Below, in pieces: positions 12,820 through 24,508 of a stretch of 64,000 nt of DNA. The stretch covers positions 38,636,501-38,700,500 of the forward strand of contig CM074860.1 of the NCBI GenBank assembly GCA_037501455.1, in the 5' to 3' direction. How positions within the stretch are numbered: position 1 is the first letter of the stretch; every line of letters begins with the position of its first letter. A model generated the notes under the pieces. It ran no database searches. It was given only the letters and a program-made list of their open reading frames with translations, and was not told the DNA's origin. This DNA is from Lantana camara (lineage: Eukaryota > Streptophyta > Magnoliopsida > Lamiales > Verbenaceae). The position numbers were made by a program, and so were the translations under genes.

Positions 12820-14764
12820 TATTGGAAAATACGAATCAGAAAGCAGCGGAATTTAAAAAAAATTTCCAACAAAAAGATCTTGGACTCGCAATCGTGTAAC
12901 CAAATTCGTAGGGATTAGAAACTTACTTTCTTAATTGTCTTTCTTGAAGCGTTTCAAGCCACCTAAGAACGCTCTTCTCGCGCTTGATCCCCTCTCCTTG
13001 GTAAAGCTCGAATCTTCAAACTTCTAACTTGAAGCTCTCTAGAGATAGTCCACCAACTTGACTACAATCTAACCAGTAAGGATGCTAGTTCTCTAGTTAG
13101 TGTTTAGGCTTAACCTAGTGTTTCGTTTATCTTGGAGAAAGGATGGTGTTCAACACATGAACCAAAAGAATTGCCAATTAGCTCTAAGGGGAGCTCGAGC
13201 GCCCCTATTTATAAGAGGGGAGTGGCCGAAATTCCTAGTCCTTATGGACTAGGGTTTTGGTCCCTCTCTCTCCTATTACTTGATCATCAAGTATTTTGAC
13301 TTTGACTTTGAATTCTAATTCAAATCAACTTTCAAGAGAGCTAAAATATCCAAACTATTTTTGGATAATTTTATACTTTATTTATTTAAAATAAATAACT
13401 TATTTTATCTAATTAATTAATTCATAATTAATTAACTAGATTATTTTCTCCAAAATTAGACTTTTTTTTTAATTCAAAATTAAACCAAAGTCTATTAAAT
13501 AATTAACACATTTAATTATTTAATATATATGTATATATATATATACACTATATATATTTACACGTGTGGGACACGTGTCACAAGGACACGTGTCACTCAC
13601 GTGACCCACACGTGTGGAACCCTCTTGGCCCGATTAACTCGTTTAATCATTTTAAAGCCTCAACTCATGTAACCAAGTTGTTGTGTGTGACCCTCTAGGT
13701 TCTCAATTCAATTAGCAGTGACCCTAATTAATTAATTCACTAATTAATTAATCAGTCCACAGATTAAACGACCATATTCTAGCAACAAGTGTTTAACCCC
13801 TAGCTGAATTGGAATGTTCAGATTCGACAGAACCTTTAAGTCATTGATTCATGTGAGATACAATCCTCCTACTTACTATCTCTCAACCAAGATCTAGGGT
13901 AAGGGAATAATCAAAACCCTAATAATCCGGTCTTAAAGCTAAGTGCATTTCATATCCATTTGATCTCAATCCAAGAAATCCTTTTCTTGATGTCTTGATC
14001 TACTGTCTTGGCCAAGGACTCCATATGGCATATGAATGACTTACACAATAAGAGATCACCTTGCAAATGCAAGTGTAGGTCCTTTCTTGATTCTCATTCA
14101 CTTTCATGAATCACTTGTGCAGCCCCAGCATAAGCCTTGAATCAGTTGTCTAAGGCGACACCCTTTAAAGCTTACACCTAAGACTACAGAGTTAACTCAT
14201 AAAGTGACAAGGAACCTCAAGTCTTAAGGATCAATTAATCACATCAATGACTCGTGAGATATTTCCTAATCTGGAAGTTTCCATTTCCTGAAATAGAAAC
14301 TTCCTTTCCCATTTAGGAATCTTCTCACACGGGGCACCTCAGTGAACTTACTTATTGAAGTAAGCACCCTCATGTATCACGCACGTATCAACTATACACT
14401 TTGCACCTCCATGGATCAAGGTGGTCCTTCTTAAGGGCGTGATCCCACAAGCAAGCCTTAGAGGAGTCAGGTTGACAATCCCACTGTCTGTAGGACTCAT
14501 AGGCTTGGAGTATTTTACTAATCATGACTTATGTGATATAGGACTCGTTTCATGAACCATTTCACCTAAATGGTAGAGTCCTAAAGTCATCAGGATTAGA
14601 GGAGTTCTTATATATGCACAGATAAAAGTAAACGCATACCAAACAAGAGCATATAAAGAAGTGTTGCCTCAATTCGTTATTTCATTCAAAGATTGTCTGT
14701 GATTACAATAAGGAAAAGCACAAAGCGGATATACAATCGGCTTTCTAGGGCACTATTCCTAACA
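12820..14764 (-). mobile_element. Copia-type solo LTR, 1.95 kb
   Basis: Read on the minus strand it begins TGTTAGGAATAGTGCCCTAG, a start typical of plant Copia LTRs, and ends TTTTCCAATA. It is bounded by the 5-bp duplication CTCTC. It lies in LTR A exactly where LTR B is uninterrupted, so its limits are certain. No internal domain is present; an intact copy has collapsed to one LTR by recombination. The middle contains an AT repeat (13522-13556) and a tight group of five CACGTG sites. It carries no open frame of note. Confidence 0.85.
13561..13614. promoter_or_regulatory. cluster of five CACGTG (G-box) sites
   Basis: CACGTG occurs at 13561, 13572, 13587, 13598 and 13609, roughly one helical turn or a little more apart. 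CACGTG is the core bound by plant bZIP and bHLH factors, and ACGTG is the ABRE core of abscisic-acid response. The palindromes work in either orientation. That they drive this LTR is inference. Confidence 0.6.
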
Positions 14765-15715
14765 CTCTCTTCCCCAATGGTGTGCAGGTGGGATTATTTT
14801 ATGAGTTTTGTTTGGATATGAGTAAGTGTGTTCTGTTTGTCCGTCTGTCATAAGTTCGTGACTCGGGGGTAGATTCTTAAATTAAGATAAAAATTGATAT
14901 ACTTTTAAGCTAATAAGATATGCTCTGTTATGTGTGTTAAGTCTGCATGAATCTGAGTTATGCCTTAAGAAACATTTGATTTAAGATTTGTTTGGTCTGT
15001 TTGATAAGTCTCCCTATATGTATATTACCACGGGAAAATGTTTTGGCGTGCAAAAACTAGTCCCGGGTTCACGAACAGTTTGATTTTGAACGTGCTGTGC
15101 TCTGTATATATATGTATAGCGTGCGTGCGTTAACCCCTCGCTCAGTCTTTGGATTGACCCCTCCCCCTTTTATGTTTTAGTGTGCAGGTTTAGCTTTGGG
15201 TTCATTGAAGTTCGTGCTAGGCGGCTGTGTGTCGGGTCTATCGAGTCTGTGTCTGTCTGTTTAAGTTTGTTAAGTTTTAGTTCTGGTTTATGATTTGTAA
15301 ATATTATATAAGATATGTTTGTGTAGGTTTGCACTTATGATTGGAATGTATGAAATTCGGGACAGGTTAGGACAGGTGCTTGGATTAGTTGAACCCGTTT
15401 TGATGTGTAATTATTCGGGACAGGATAGGACAGGTTGCTGAACTAGTTGAACCCGTATATTTGATTCTGATGTATGTACTGCGTTGTATACTTGATGTGT
15501 AAGTTTTTGAAAGTTGGCATTTCGTACTACTTCCGCTGTCATGTTTTGCATTCTTTCATTCGTACAGGGTTAGATACCGCCTAGCTAGTGTGTGTGTTTT
15601 CGTGTGTCACCCGTTCGCTGTGACTTGGCGCGTGTGCGGACTCTCTATTTCGTACACGTGTCGGGTCATAGTGCGGGGGTGTGGTGCCCCACCGCTTGGG
15701 GTGTTACATCTTGAG

Positions 15716-15727
15716 TGGTATCAGAGC
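15716..15727 (+). other. primer binding site, initiator Met tRNA
   Basis: TGGTATCAGAGC lies seven bases after the LTR end. It is complementary to the 3' end of plant initiator methionine tRNA and primes minus-strand DNA synthesis. Confidence 0.9.
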
Positions 15728-16239
15728 TACCAGGTTCAGAACCGGTACTCTGGAGTCTTGTCGTGTCAGTCTATGTCGTACGGCATAGGAATATGTGTGC
15801 ATTGTATCCGTTTGGCATGAAATTTTGCTTCCTCAGCATGAATTGTACCGAGTTATGGACTATGTGTGCATTATGACTATGATTGTGCAACATTTTATCA
15901 ATGTGCTCTAATCTGTTTTATTGCTGCACTTATAGGTGACTTACAATCTACATTTCATTTGCACATCTAACCATCATGCACCAATTTTAGTGATTTAATT
16001 ACAGGACCGCTTCATCAATAATTTGACCAGCGTTCCTGACCTCATCACCACTTTATGGTCAGGATTATCAACATGACGGTGAACGGTACACTAAGCATCC
16101 ATGGCACGAGCATACATGCATCGTTTACTTAATTAATTCTTGTTGTTACGTGATATATTTGCTAAGTATGCTATATGTTAACTGTTGTGATTTCTTGATT
16201 CTGTTTATGTGCTTGATTGAAGGGAGGTTTGATTCTCTC

Positions 16240-16640
16240 TATTTACATGCTAGGGAGATGTTAACTCTTCATATTTGTGTGTTAGAGAGATGCTGGATTC
16301 TCTCTAATTATGTGACAGAAAGATGCTGGAGTCTTTCTGAGTTTTGTGCACAGGAGATGCTGGATTCTCTTGTACTTAGGTATTCGAGGGATGCTGGATT
16401 CCCTTGGATTTAGGGTTTGAGAACTGTCGGATTTTCTCAAACTAGATTGTCTGGGAGATGTGGAATCAACCAGACTTAGGTTGAGAGATGGGGTTCTCTC
16501 AATTGTGTGCCTGAGAGACGGGGTTCTCTCTTTTGTGTGTTGAGAAACGGGGTTTTCTCTTTTGTGTGCCGAGGGACGGGGTTCCTTCCCTTGTGTGTCG
16601 AGAGATGGGATTCTCTCTCTTGTTTGTTGCGGTTGCGCTA
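16240..16640 (+). repeat. tandem array of 30-45 bp GAGAGATG units
   Basis: About ten diverged units built on GAGAGATG(C)-TGG-ATTCTCTC or GAGACGGGGTTCTCTC. Each unit is itself an imperfect inverted repeat (GAGA...TCTC), so the transcript could fold into a series of small hairpins. It sits in the non-coding interior of the LARD-like element. Confidence 0.7.
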
Positions 16641-16927
16641 CTTCTGGCCAGACGACAGTTTGCAAGCAACGAGGACGTGACGGTATCAAGCTTTGGGTAC
16701 AGTGGCCTAGTGATGATCAAATGAGCTTGAAGTGACCAACGGTCAAGTGCTCAGTGGGACCTCTATGACAACGAATCACTATGAAGGGAGTTGATGCCAA
16801 CCAAGGGAGAAGTATCTTGCAGAGATTGCAGTTCGCCTAGATCAGAGTTGCGCAGCGGAAGTTTGAAGTGGAATTCGTTTCAGCGTCGTTCAAGATCCGA
16901 CCTTAGGACCTGAGGACAGGTCCTTTT

Positions 16928-16939
16928 GAAGGAGGGGAG
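16928..16939 (+). other. polypurine tract
   Basis: GAAGGAGGGGAG lies directly before the TGTAACATCCCG that opens LTR B. It defines the plus orientation of the element. Confidence 0.8.
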
Positions 16940-16941
16940 TT

Positions 16942-19900
16942 TGTAACATCCCGCTCGTCCGATTTATAAGGTACGCCACGTTTTAACCTTTTAATATGTT
17001 TAATTATGTGATTTTATATTTTTCGTGGCCCTATTTTGAACTCTTTTAGAGTTTAGGGGCCCCCTTTGTAACTTTCTCTTTTTAGGGGTTTTTCGGTCAT
17101 ATCTCGTTCGATCGAGTTTTCGACCTTTTTGACCCCTTCAACGCGTTCGGGGCTTCGAGACGAGTCTGTAGACTCTGAGTTTGCCCCATTCTGACGCCGT
17201 TTGCCCCTTCTACCGTTCGTTTTGCGTGCCAGGACCCGGGGATAAAACACCTGAATCCTCGTTTTTCGAGCACACAGATCAGCAGCTCTCTCTCTCTTCA
17301 CCGCTGCTTCTCTCTCCTCTCTCTCGTTATACACACACACACTAGAGGTGTGATTTCACACACATGCCCAAACTCGCTCGTTTCTCGACGAAATTCGATG
17401 AACCCTTAGTGTTTTTCGACGATCTCGACGAGGCCATTACATTGGTACCAGAATCGCGGCTAACCGACAAACGATGGTGGAGATACGGTGGATTTTCAGA
17501 CGCGGCGGAAGAGGAGTGGCGGAGCCGCCACTTCGACGGCGTCCCGTTGTGGTTTCCGGCTACCATTTTTGACACGCGCCCCAAGGATGGACAGAAGACT
17601 CCGTGGCGCATCGTTCTGGACAGGCGCCGCCGCCATCGGGGCGGCGAGGAAGCCGCACGCGCCGCCTAAAGCGGCCCATGGGCGGCGGTACTACTGTAGC
17701 GGCGTAATTCCGCCGCCTCCGGCGACCTTTTTCGGCGAACTTAGACGGTTCCCAAGGTTTTTCAAGGCCCTGGTTCCATTTCCGGCATCAGATTGGAGAA
17801 AATCGCGGCAGAAGTGGCTGAACCGGCAAGTGGCACACCGGCGGACTTTCGGCGGTGGTTTGGGACCTTTTTCCGGTCGGTTTTGGTGGTGGTTCCTTCA
17901 CAGAAGTTGCTCAGAACGATGGAATATAGCGGATGACGTTGGCCCCGACTCGAGAACCGGCCGACGGTGGCGAACCGGTGGCGGACCGGCTCTGGACCGG
18001 TGGTCCTATTTTCCGATGATTTTTCTGACGTTTGGCTAGGGGGCTTTCGTAGGGCTCGTTAGGGGCTTTCCAACGGCCGAGACACACATTTCTGTGCTTC
18101 CGGGGAATTTTCTGACCACCGGAGGTGGTGGTCCGGCGGCTGCACGTGGCGGTCTGGCGGGTTCCGGCGGCGGCATTCCAATGCCCTCCGTACAGCGAGT
18201 TCCTTTCGTCGTGATTTGTCAGTCGAATTGTAATCCAATGTGTACGAGATCATGTATGGAATGAATGTGGTAGGTATGGAGACTTTGATTTGATAATTTG
18301 AATCCCGATATGTTAATTTGTGCTATTTGTTTAACTTAGAGGGGATATTTATGTAATTTTCCTAAGTATATAAATTAGTATAACTTGAATTAATTAAACC
18401 TTGTAACTTGGTAAATAAATATGCTAATTATGATTTCGTTATAAGAAGTTAACATCTATAACCTTGAAACTTTGAATTAACGTTTAATCACGTTAATCGT
18501 AATTTGATCTATTATGAAACTTGTGAATTCGGTTTACATTATAAAATTATGCGAAACCTTGCTTAATTAAATAACTTAATATCCTTCGTTTGTACATTCT
18601 ATGGTTTGGTTGGAACTTGTTATGTAACTTCGTTATCTTTCAATAATTCGTAGCAAGCTAATATATGAATCCTTTATGCGATATTTGAATTGAATGAGAC
18701 TTATATGATTAAATTAGAAACCTTGGCATATAAGAATGGTTTAATTACACGAATGTAGATTGGTTGTGCAATATATGAGTTAATATGATTTCTCTGAGTT
18801 ATATAATGAATTATTTTGTAAGTAATTGATACGAATTTGAAACCTGCTTATGTGATTGCATTTCGTAAGTGCTTGAGCATTGCCGTGCATCTCTGTGTGG
18901 TTGTCTGAGTTTGAGTCTGAGCCCTGTGTTGTGTTTGTGTGTTCAGTGGGTTCAGGTGCACCCGGGGTGGTGACAAGTGAGTCGTGCAGGTTCCGGGGTG
19001 GACCTTCTGCTTTGTGTTCGGCTGTGTTTGGTACCAGGTGAGGTTAGGATATAGTTATACCCTATTGTAACGTGCTCGTTTTCGAATGCATGCGGTTTAT
19101 AAGCCTTATGTAAATGTAGATATGTACGAAGTACGTATTTTGTTGGCTTTGTCATATGATTTGATTTGAAAAGTACGAAACGCTATGTATGAGCCTATGT
19201 ATGCTTTGTCTCAGTTCTGTTATGATTTCAAGATCAGTTTGCGTGATATGTACGTACGATATGATAAGTACGATATGCATGAAATATGTCTGTCTGTCTG
19301 TGTGTGTGGCAAGATAAGTTTCCGGTATATGTCTGTTTATCTGTGTGATGGGCCCCGAAGATTGTGGGTAAGGGAGACCCGGGATGACTATGGGGTCGCC
19401 GGTTACGACCCCTGAGCACTTCTCCACCAACGGGAGACTTAGTTCTCCTACACCGACGGAGCGCATTTTGGCTGGCCGTCGAAGGAACCGGGCGGGATCC
19501 TCCGGTTCACATGTTTCGTTTTGTGGTGGGTTGAGAGGGGTACCTCTCTTCCCCAATGGTGTGCAGGTGGGATTGTTTTATAAGTTTTGTTTGTATATGA
19601 GTAAGTGTGTTCTGTCTGTCCTTCTGTCATAAGTTCGTGACTCGGGGGTAGATTCTTAAATTAAGATAAAAATTGATATACTTTTAAGCTAATAAGATAT
19701 GCTCTGTTATGTGTGTTAAGTCTGCATGAATCTGAGTTATGCCTTAAGAAACATTTGATTTAAGATTTGTTTGGTCTGTTTGATAAGTCTCCCTATATGT
19801 ATATTATCAAGGGAAAATGTTTTGGCGTGCAAAAACTAGTCCCGGGCTCACGAACAGTTTGATTTTGAACGTGTTGTGCTCTGTATATATATGTATAGTG

Positions 19901-20488
19901 TGATTGCGTTAACCCCTCGCTCAGTCTTTGGACTGACCCCTCCCCCTTTTATGTTTTAGTGTGCAGGTTTAGCTTTGGGTTCATTGGAGTTCGTGCTAGG
20001 CGACTATGTATCGGGTCTGTCGAGTCTGTGTCTGTCTGTTTAAGTTTGTTAAGTTTTAGTTCTAGTTTATGATTTGTAAATATTATATAAGATATGTTTG
20101 TGCAGGTTTGCACTTATTATTGGAATGTATGAAATTCGGGATAGGTTAGGACAGGTGCTTGGATTAGTTGAACCCGTTTTGATGTGTAATTATTCGGGAC
20201 AGGATAGGACAGGTTGCTAAACTAGTTGAACTCGTATATTTGATTCTGATGTATGTACTGCGTTGTATGCTTGATGTGTAAGTTTTTGAAAGTTGGCATT
20301 TCGTACTACTTCCGCTGTCATGTTTTGCATTCTTTCATTCGTACAGGGTTAGATACCGCCTAGCTAGTGTGTGTGTTTTCGTGTGTCACCCGTTCGCTGT
20401 GACTTGGCGCGTGTGCGGACTCTCCATTTCGTACACGTATCGGGATCATAGTGCGGGGGTGTGGTGCCCCACCGCTTGGGGTGTTACA
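16942..20488 (+). repeat. large LTR B
   Basis: 3547 bp from TGTAACATCCCG to GGGGTGTTACA, differing from LTR A at only a few percent of positions by eye. It has the same order of CT-tract, GC-rich island (17160-18180), AT-rich body, GGGCCCCG block (about 19350), CAGTCTTTGGACTG hairpin (about 19922) and CCGCCTAGCTAG (about 20357). It is followed not by host DNA but by a second primer site and a piece of interior. Confidence 0.85.
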
Positions 20489-20770
20489 TCTTGAGTGGTA
20501 TCAGAGCTACCAGGTTCAGAACCGGTACTCTGAAGTCGTGTCGTGTCAGTCTAGGTCGTACGGCATAGGAATATGTGCGCATTGCATCCGTTTGGCATGA
20601 AATTTTGCTTCCTCAGCATGAATTGTACCGAGTTATGGACTATGTGTGCATTATGACTATGATTGTGCAACATTTTATCAATGTGCTCTAATATGTTTTA
20701 TTGCTGCACTTAGGCAACATTTTATCAATGTCCTCAGCATGAATTGTACCGAGTTATGGACTATGTGTTG
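20489..20770 (+). mobile_element. partial second interior after LTR B
   Basis: This repeats the first ~230 bases of the interior at 15709, including TGGTATCAGAGC at 20496-20507. After about 20712 a short block (CAACATTTTATCAATG, then the TCCTCAGCATGAATTG segment) is duplicated, and it stops near 20770. The order LTR-interior-LTR-interior' is expected from unequal recombination between copies rather than one simple insertion. Confidence 0.75.
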
Positions 20771-23625
20771 GATTCTATTATTATGCGAGATAAGTGTCGA
20801 ACATGAGTTAATTGCTTAATTGTCCCTAAATGATTATTCTTGTAAATGTAAGGACCAAATTGCATGACATATTCTGGGACTAAAGTGATAAATCAACTAG
20901 GAATGGAACTTAGTTGTATGACTTTTATCTTTGAGGGACTTAATTGCAATTTATGTATTTCATCAAATTCAAAGTGATGATTCACGTTAAAAGTTTCCAA
21001 GCTCTTCCATATCATTTTAATTTCATCAAAAATCATAGAAATCCTTTGCTTCCCCTCTCCCTCATTCACGAGGTCATCCAAGAAGAAAAGGAATTGGGAA
21101 ATCATCATCTTCATGCTAGAATTTGCCAAGGAATTTCATCTTTGAAGCTCCATCACCATCTCTCTTCTCTTTCTTTCAAGGTAGACATGAATATGTGATC
21201 TCTTGAAACTTATATGTAAAGCTAGGGTTATGAATCCTTGAGATAAATGGATTAATTGTCGTTAGAAGTATGAATACATGATCATACCTTGAAATCATGC
21301 ATGAATTCTTGGAGAATTTGAGGATATATGATGGATTTATATATGAGCTTGAAACTTATGATTCTTGGTGATCAATGGATGATATAAGTATTTTGATGAT
21401 TTTTATTGTACCTTGAGCATGTACACATGTTACCTTTCATGAATTACAATATTTGGGATTGAATTATAAGAGTTTTGGTAAGATTTGGAATGTGTTCATG
21501 CTTCCCCTGTTTTCCCGACACCCCTCCCCTGATCCAAATCCTCTGATTTTTCTACTGTAACAATTATTTGAAGTGTAGAGTACTCTCCTTTTTACGGTTC
21601 GTCAATATCTATTTTTGTTTGTGAGTTATGACTGTTTTAATTTGGTGCCGCCAAACTTTCGCGAATCTGCGTTAACCCGATTTGAAAGCGAATTGTGGCT
21701 TGTTGAATTGGAATTTTTCAAAACTGTTTTATATGGATATTCTTGATATATTATAGATGTTCTCTGCAAAAATTGGTGCCAATCCGATTTGATTTGAGCC
21801 CTGAGAAAATAGCAACATCCCCTGCTGTCCCCTGTTTTCATATTTCGGTTTTGACTTGATTAGAGAGACTAAATGGTGGAAGTTTTTAAAACTGTTTTAC
21901 TGGTGTATTTCTGGGTATGTTATAAGTATCTCCGCAAATTTTCAGATCGTTTCGACTTCGTTTGATAAGGGAGCGACGACCATCTTTCACTAATAGCACT
22001 GCAGGAAATTTTCTTCTTTGTGTCATATTCAAACAAAAACTGGTATTTACTCGGGATGAACTAGAACTTGAGCCTCACATCGTTGTAAATATATATTTTT
22101 CTAGTTTTCTAAGAATTTTACGGTTCGTTAAAATTCATTCCGATGAAGGAGTTATGCTTATTTGAATACAACGTGCGCATGCTGAAAATTTTCTGCATTA
22201 GTACCTAAAATGTCACATTTTGCTCCAATCCCTTAATTGATCCCGCCGTGCTATTATATGATTAATATGATGCAATAATATGAGTGTATCATGCCACATT
22301 CGTGAATGCATGCCATCTCGTTACTTGATCACGCCGTACGTCATAATTGGTAACATTCTTGAGTTATTGTCTCACGAGTGCACAAATGTTTCCATTTCTT
22401 GTCCAGTTCTTCTCTAGGACGGAGATTGTTGATCATGAGCACGTTCACGCATCCATGAGTCATCGTGTCGCCTGTCAGGTGAGGTTTAATTTCTAGTTAC
22501 CTAGATGAGATTTCGGCCAAAAAAGTATTTATAACTATAATTTTCCTCGAAAAATACTCATGATTACAAGCAAGTCCCGTTCATTACAAGCAAGCCATGT
22601 ATCGTGCATGTTTTAGGCGAGTAAGCATGATTGTTCACTTTGGGCCCGAGGGTAGTGGCTTGAGCCAACCGGGAAAGCATGGGCTGACGGGTAACTCTCG
22701 CGCTATCCTCACCACATTGGGATGACCCCTGAATCCGCTAGGAGATTAGTGGAGGAAGGAGTTCCGGGCTTAGGGATTCATGTACCCTCTGCTCAACATG
22801 TCGTGGATGGTAAAGGCCAGCTATCTTTCCATCATTGGAGGGAGAAGGAAACTGGGGACGGGTCTGACACCATGGATTGTCCTCGGGTTATTGCATGATT
22901 TCCATTCCTTGATTGTATTACCGGAATATACTATCGCACTAATGCATGGTAATTGAATTGCATGATCACCTATTGATTAATCAAGCAAACATGATTCATT
23001 TACATTTGGAGTAAGGTTGGAGAACGCCCTCACTCGCCGGGCCACGTATCGCATGAAATGAATTGAATGGGTAATTAAATTGGACAGTTGTATTCTCGGG
23101 CGAAGAATGTCTCATTATTGAACTTATATTCTTATCTTTTCCAAAGTTTTACCCGAGAATATAACTTGCATGTTAACTGCGCTAATATTTATTTAAACCC
23201 CTCACTCAGTCTTCCATAGACTGACGCCTCCACCTTTCAGGTACGTGCAGGTGCGTGCTAGGCGGGAATCGAGTCAAGTCCAGTCTTTGCATTTCGAGTC
23301 ATGCACGGTTCATTTATAAATTGTTACTTATGAAATTATTGCTATTGTTATTGATATGGATTATGTATTATGGAGATAATCATGTATTGATATGTGAGAC
23401 ATAGTTAGAGATGGCATGTTTTGATAATTGGTATGTGATATTGAATATATTATGCTTCCGCGTTATTTCTGATGCATTTACAAGTTAGTCCCGCCTAGCT
23501 AGTTGTCATTATATTTTTATTGTCACCCGTTCGCTGCAGGCTGGTTCATATACGGATTATCCATTTCGTGTGTGGATCGACCTGTAGTGCGGGAGTGTGG
23601 CATCTCCACATGTAGGGGTGCTACA
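20771..23625 (+). repeat. 5'-truncated gypsy LTR
   Basis: It ends GGGGTGCTACA at 23625 and carries the block GGGCCCGAGGGTAGT (about 22643), CAGTCTTCCATAGACTG (about 23207), GTGCTAGGCGGG (about 23254), CCCGCCTAGCTAG (about 23489) and CACCCGTTCGCTG. It resembles the LTRs at 58580-61251 and 45880-48539 but lacks roughly their first 200 bases, including the TGTAACGCCCCG start. The DNA that follows is the rest of the LINE. Confidence 0.75.
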
Positions 23626-24345
23626 TTTGTGGTCTCTTTGAGGAGCACATTTTTCATTTGTTCCTTAGATGTGATTTTGCTAGAAAAGTATGGGCTCTCT
23701 CTAACCTCCCATGGAAGTATATCAACTTTGTAGGGAATTCTATTGCTCTTCGGATTCGTTCTACTCTCGAACAGCTTGATGCTGTTGATGGCCCTTTCTT
23801 TCTCACAACTCTCGGGGCGATTTGGTGGCATAGAAACAAACATGTTTTGGAGGGGCATACATCTTTGTCGGATGATGTGGTAAGCTTGGCTAAAAACTTC
23901 TCTTGTGCTTTCTTGAATGGAGTTCGACACGGAGCTAGTTCATTTTCTTCTCCTTCTCCTTCATCTTGGTCCCCTCCTCGTGCCGATTTCATGAAGAGTA
24001 ATTTTGATGGTGCTGTGTTTAACGATCAAAGTGAGATTGGATGTGGTGTTGTTACAAGAGATTGTTTTGGTATGTGCGTGGGCTATCGACTTGCTGGTTT
24101 GTTTGCCCCTGAAATTGCTGAGGCCTATGCAGCATTAGAGACGGTTAAATTTTTCCTGCGTCGAGGATGGTCTAAAGTTGTTATTGAAGGTGATTGCAAG
24201 AATTTGATTGATAGAATAATGTGGATTGTTCCGAGACGGGCAACATTGTGTAGGGCATCCGTGAAATTCTCTCTTTTATTCCAGAAATCTCTTGGTCACA
24301 CGTTACATCTTAGCTAGGAGAGCAGCTGTTTTCCTTGAAGGGGGA
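23626..24345 (+). pseudogene. LINE ORF2 C-terminus: zinc-binding and RNase H
   Basis: The first residues (EEHIFHLFLRCDFARKVW) are the second half of the zf-RVT domain found after plant LINE reverse transcriptases. From about 23990 an RNase H (RVT_3 type) domain follows. The catalytic acidic residues are in SNFDGAVF, in EIAEAYAALE and in VIEGDCKN; this enzyme removes RNA from the RNA/DNA hybrid. The last part is frameshifted near 24250 relative to the usual SHVRR ending, and the frame stops at 24317. It is separated from the rest of ORF2 by 13.4 kb of inserted LTR DNA. Confidence 0.8.
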
Positions 24346-24479
24346 ACTGATATTCCTTCTTTTACTGCTTCTGCTCTTCTTTTTTATTTGAATTAGATGT
24401 TTGGTTTGTTGTTGGTGTTTGGCTTTGCTTTGCCTGTTGTTGTTGTGGCTCCCACTTTTGTCTTATGGGGTCCTAGCTT

Positions 24480-24497
24480 CAAAAAAACAAAAAAAAA
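24480..24497 (+). other. LINE poly(A) tail
   Basis: Eight A, one C, nine A-rich bases, directly before the right target duplication. It is the mark of target-primed reverse transcription. Confidence 0.75.
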
Positions 24498-24498
24498 T

Positions 24499-24508
24499 GT
24501 TATGATAT
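24499..24508. repeat. LINE target-site duplication, right
   Basis: GTTATGATAT, identical to 5416-5425, 19 kb away. The sequence beyond it is the original right flank of the gypsy LTR ending at 5415. Confidence 0.8.

Larger units (their letters stand above)
10217..15708 (+). repeat. large LTR A of non-autonomous gypsy-like element
   Basis: The LTR starts TGTAACATCCCGCTCGTCCG inside the LINE and ends GGGGTGTTACA just before a Met-tRNA primer site. Its 5492 bp include a 1945-bp Copia-type solo LTR plus a 5-bp duplication; without these it is 3542 bp, matching LTR B (3547 bp). It has a CT-rich tract and TATA-like GTTATACACAC at about 10558-10615. A GC-rich block follows at 10616-11450, then a long AT-rich body. 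The 231-codon frame at 10616-11311 is broken in LTR B and is probably not a gene. Confidence 0.85.
15709..16941 (+). mobile_element. short non-coding internal region between LTRs A and B
   Basis: Only 1.23 kb separates a Met-tRNA primer site from a polypurine tract, with no gag or pol, whereas each LTR is 3.5 kb. LTRs longer than a non-coding interior are the hallmark of large retrotransposon derivatives (LARDs), which need proteins from an autonomous relative. The interior holds a repeat array at 16240-16640. The minus frame at 16282-16689 is the reverse of that array and not a gene. Confidence 0.75.
23626..24498 (+). mobile_element. LINE, 3' segment after nested LTR elements
   Basis: Continuation of the LINE begun at 5426. 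It holds the end of ORF2, a 3' UTR rich in TTG/TTTG, and an A-rich tail at 24480-24497. The following GTTATGATAT at 24499-24508 matches 5416-5425 exactly and closes the element. Confidence 0.85.

Noticed and set aside
16282..16689. 135-codon minus-strand frame with repeated RENP/TPSL motifs
   Set aside because: It is the reverse reading of the GAGAGATG repeat array in a non-coding interior.
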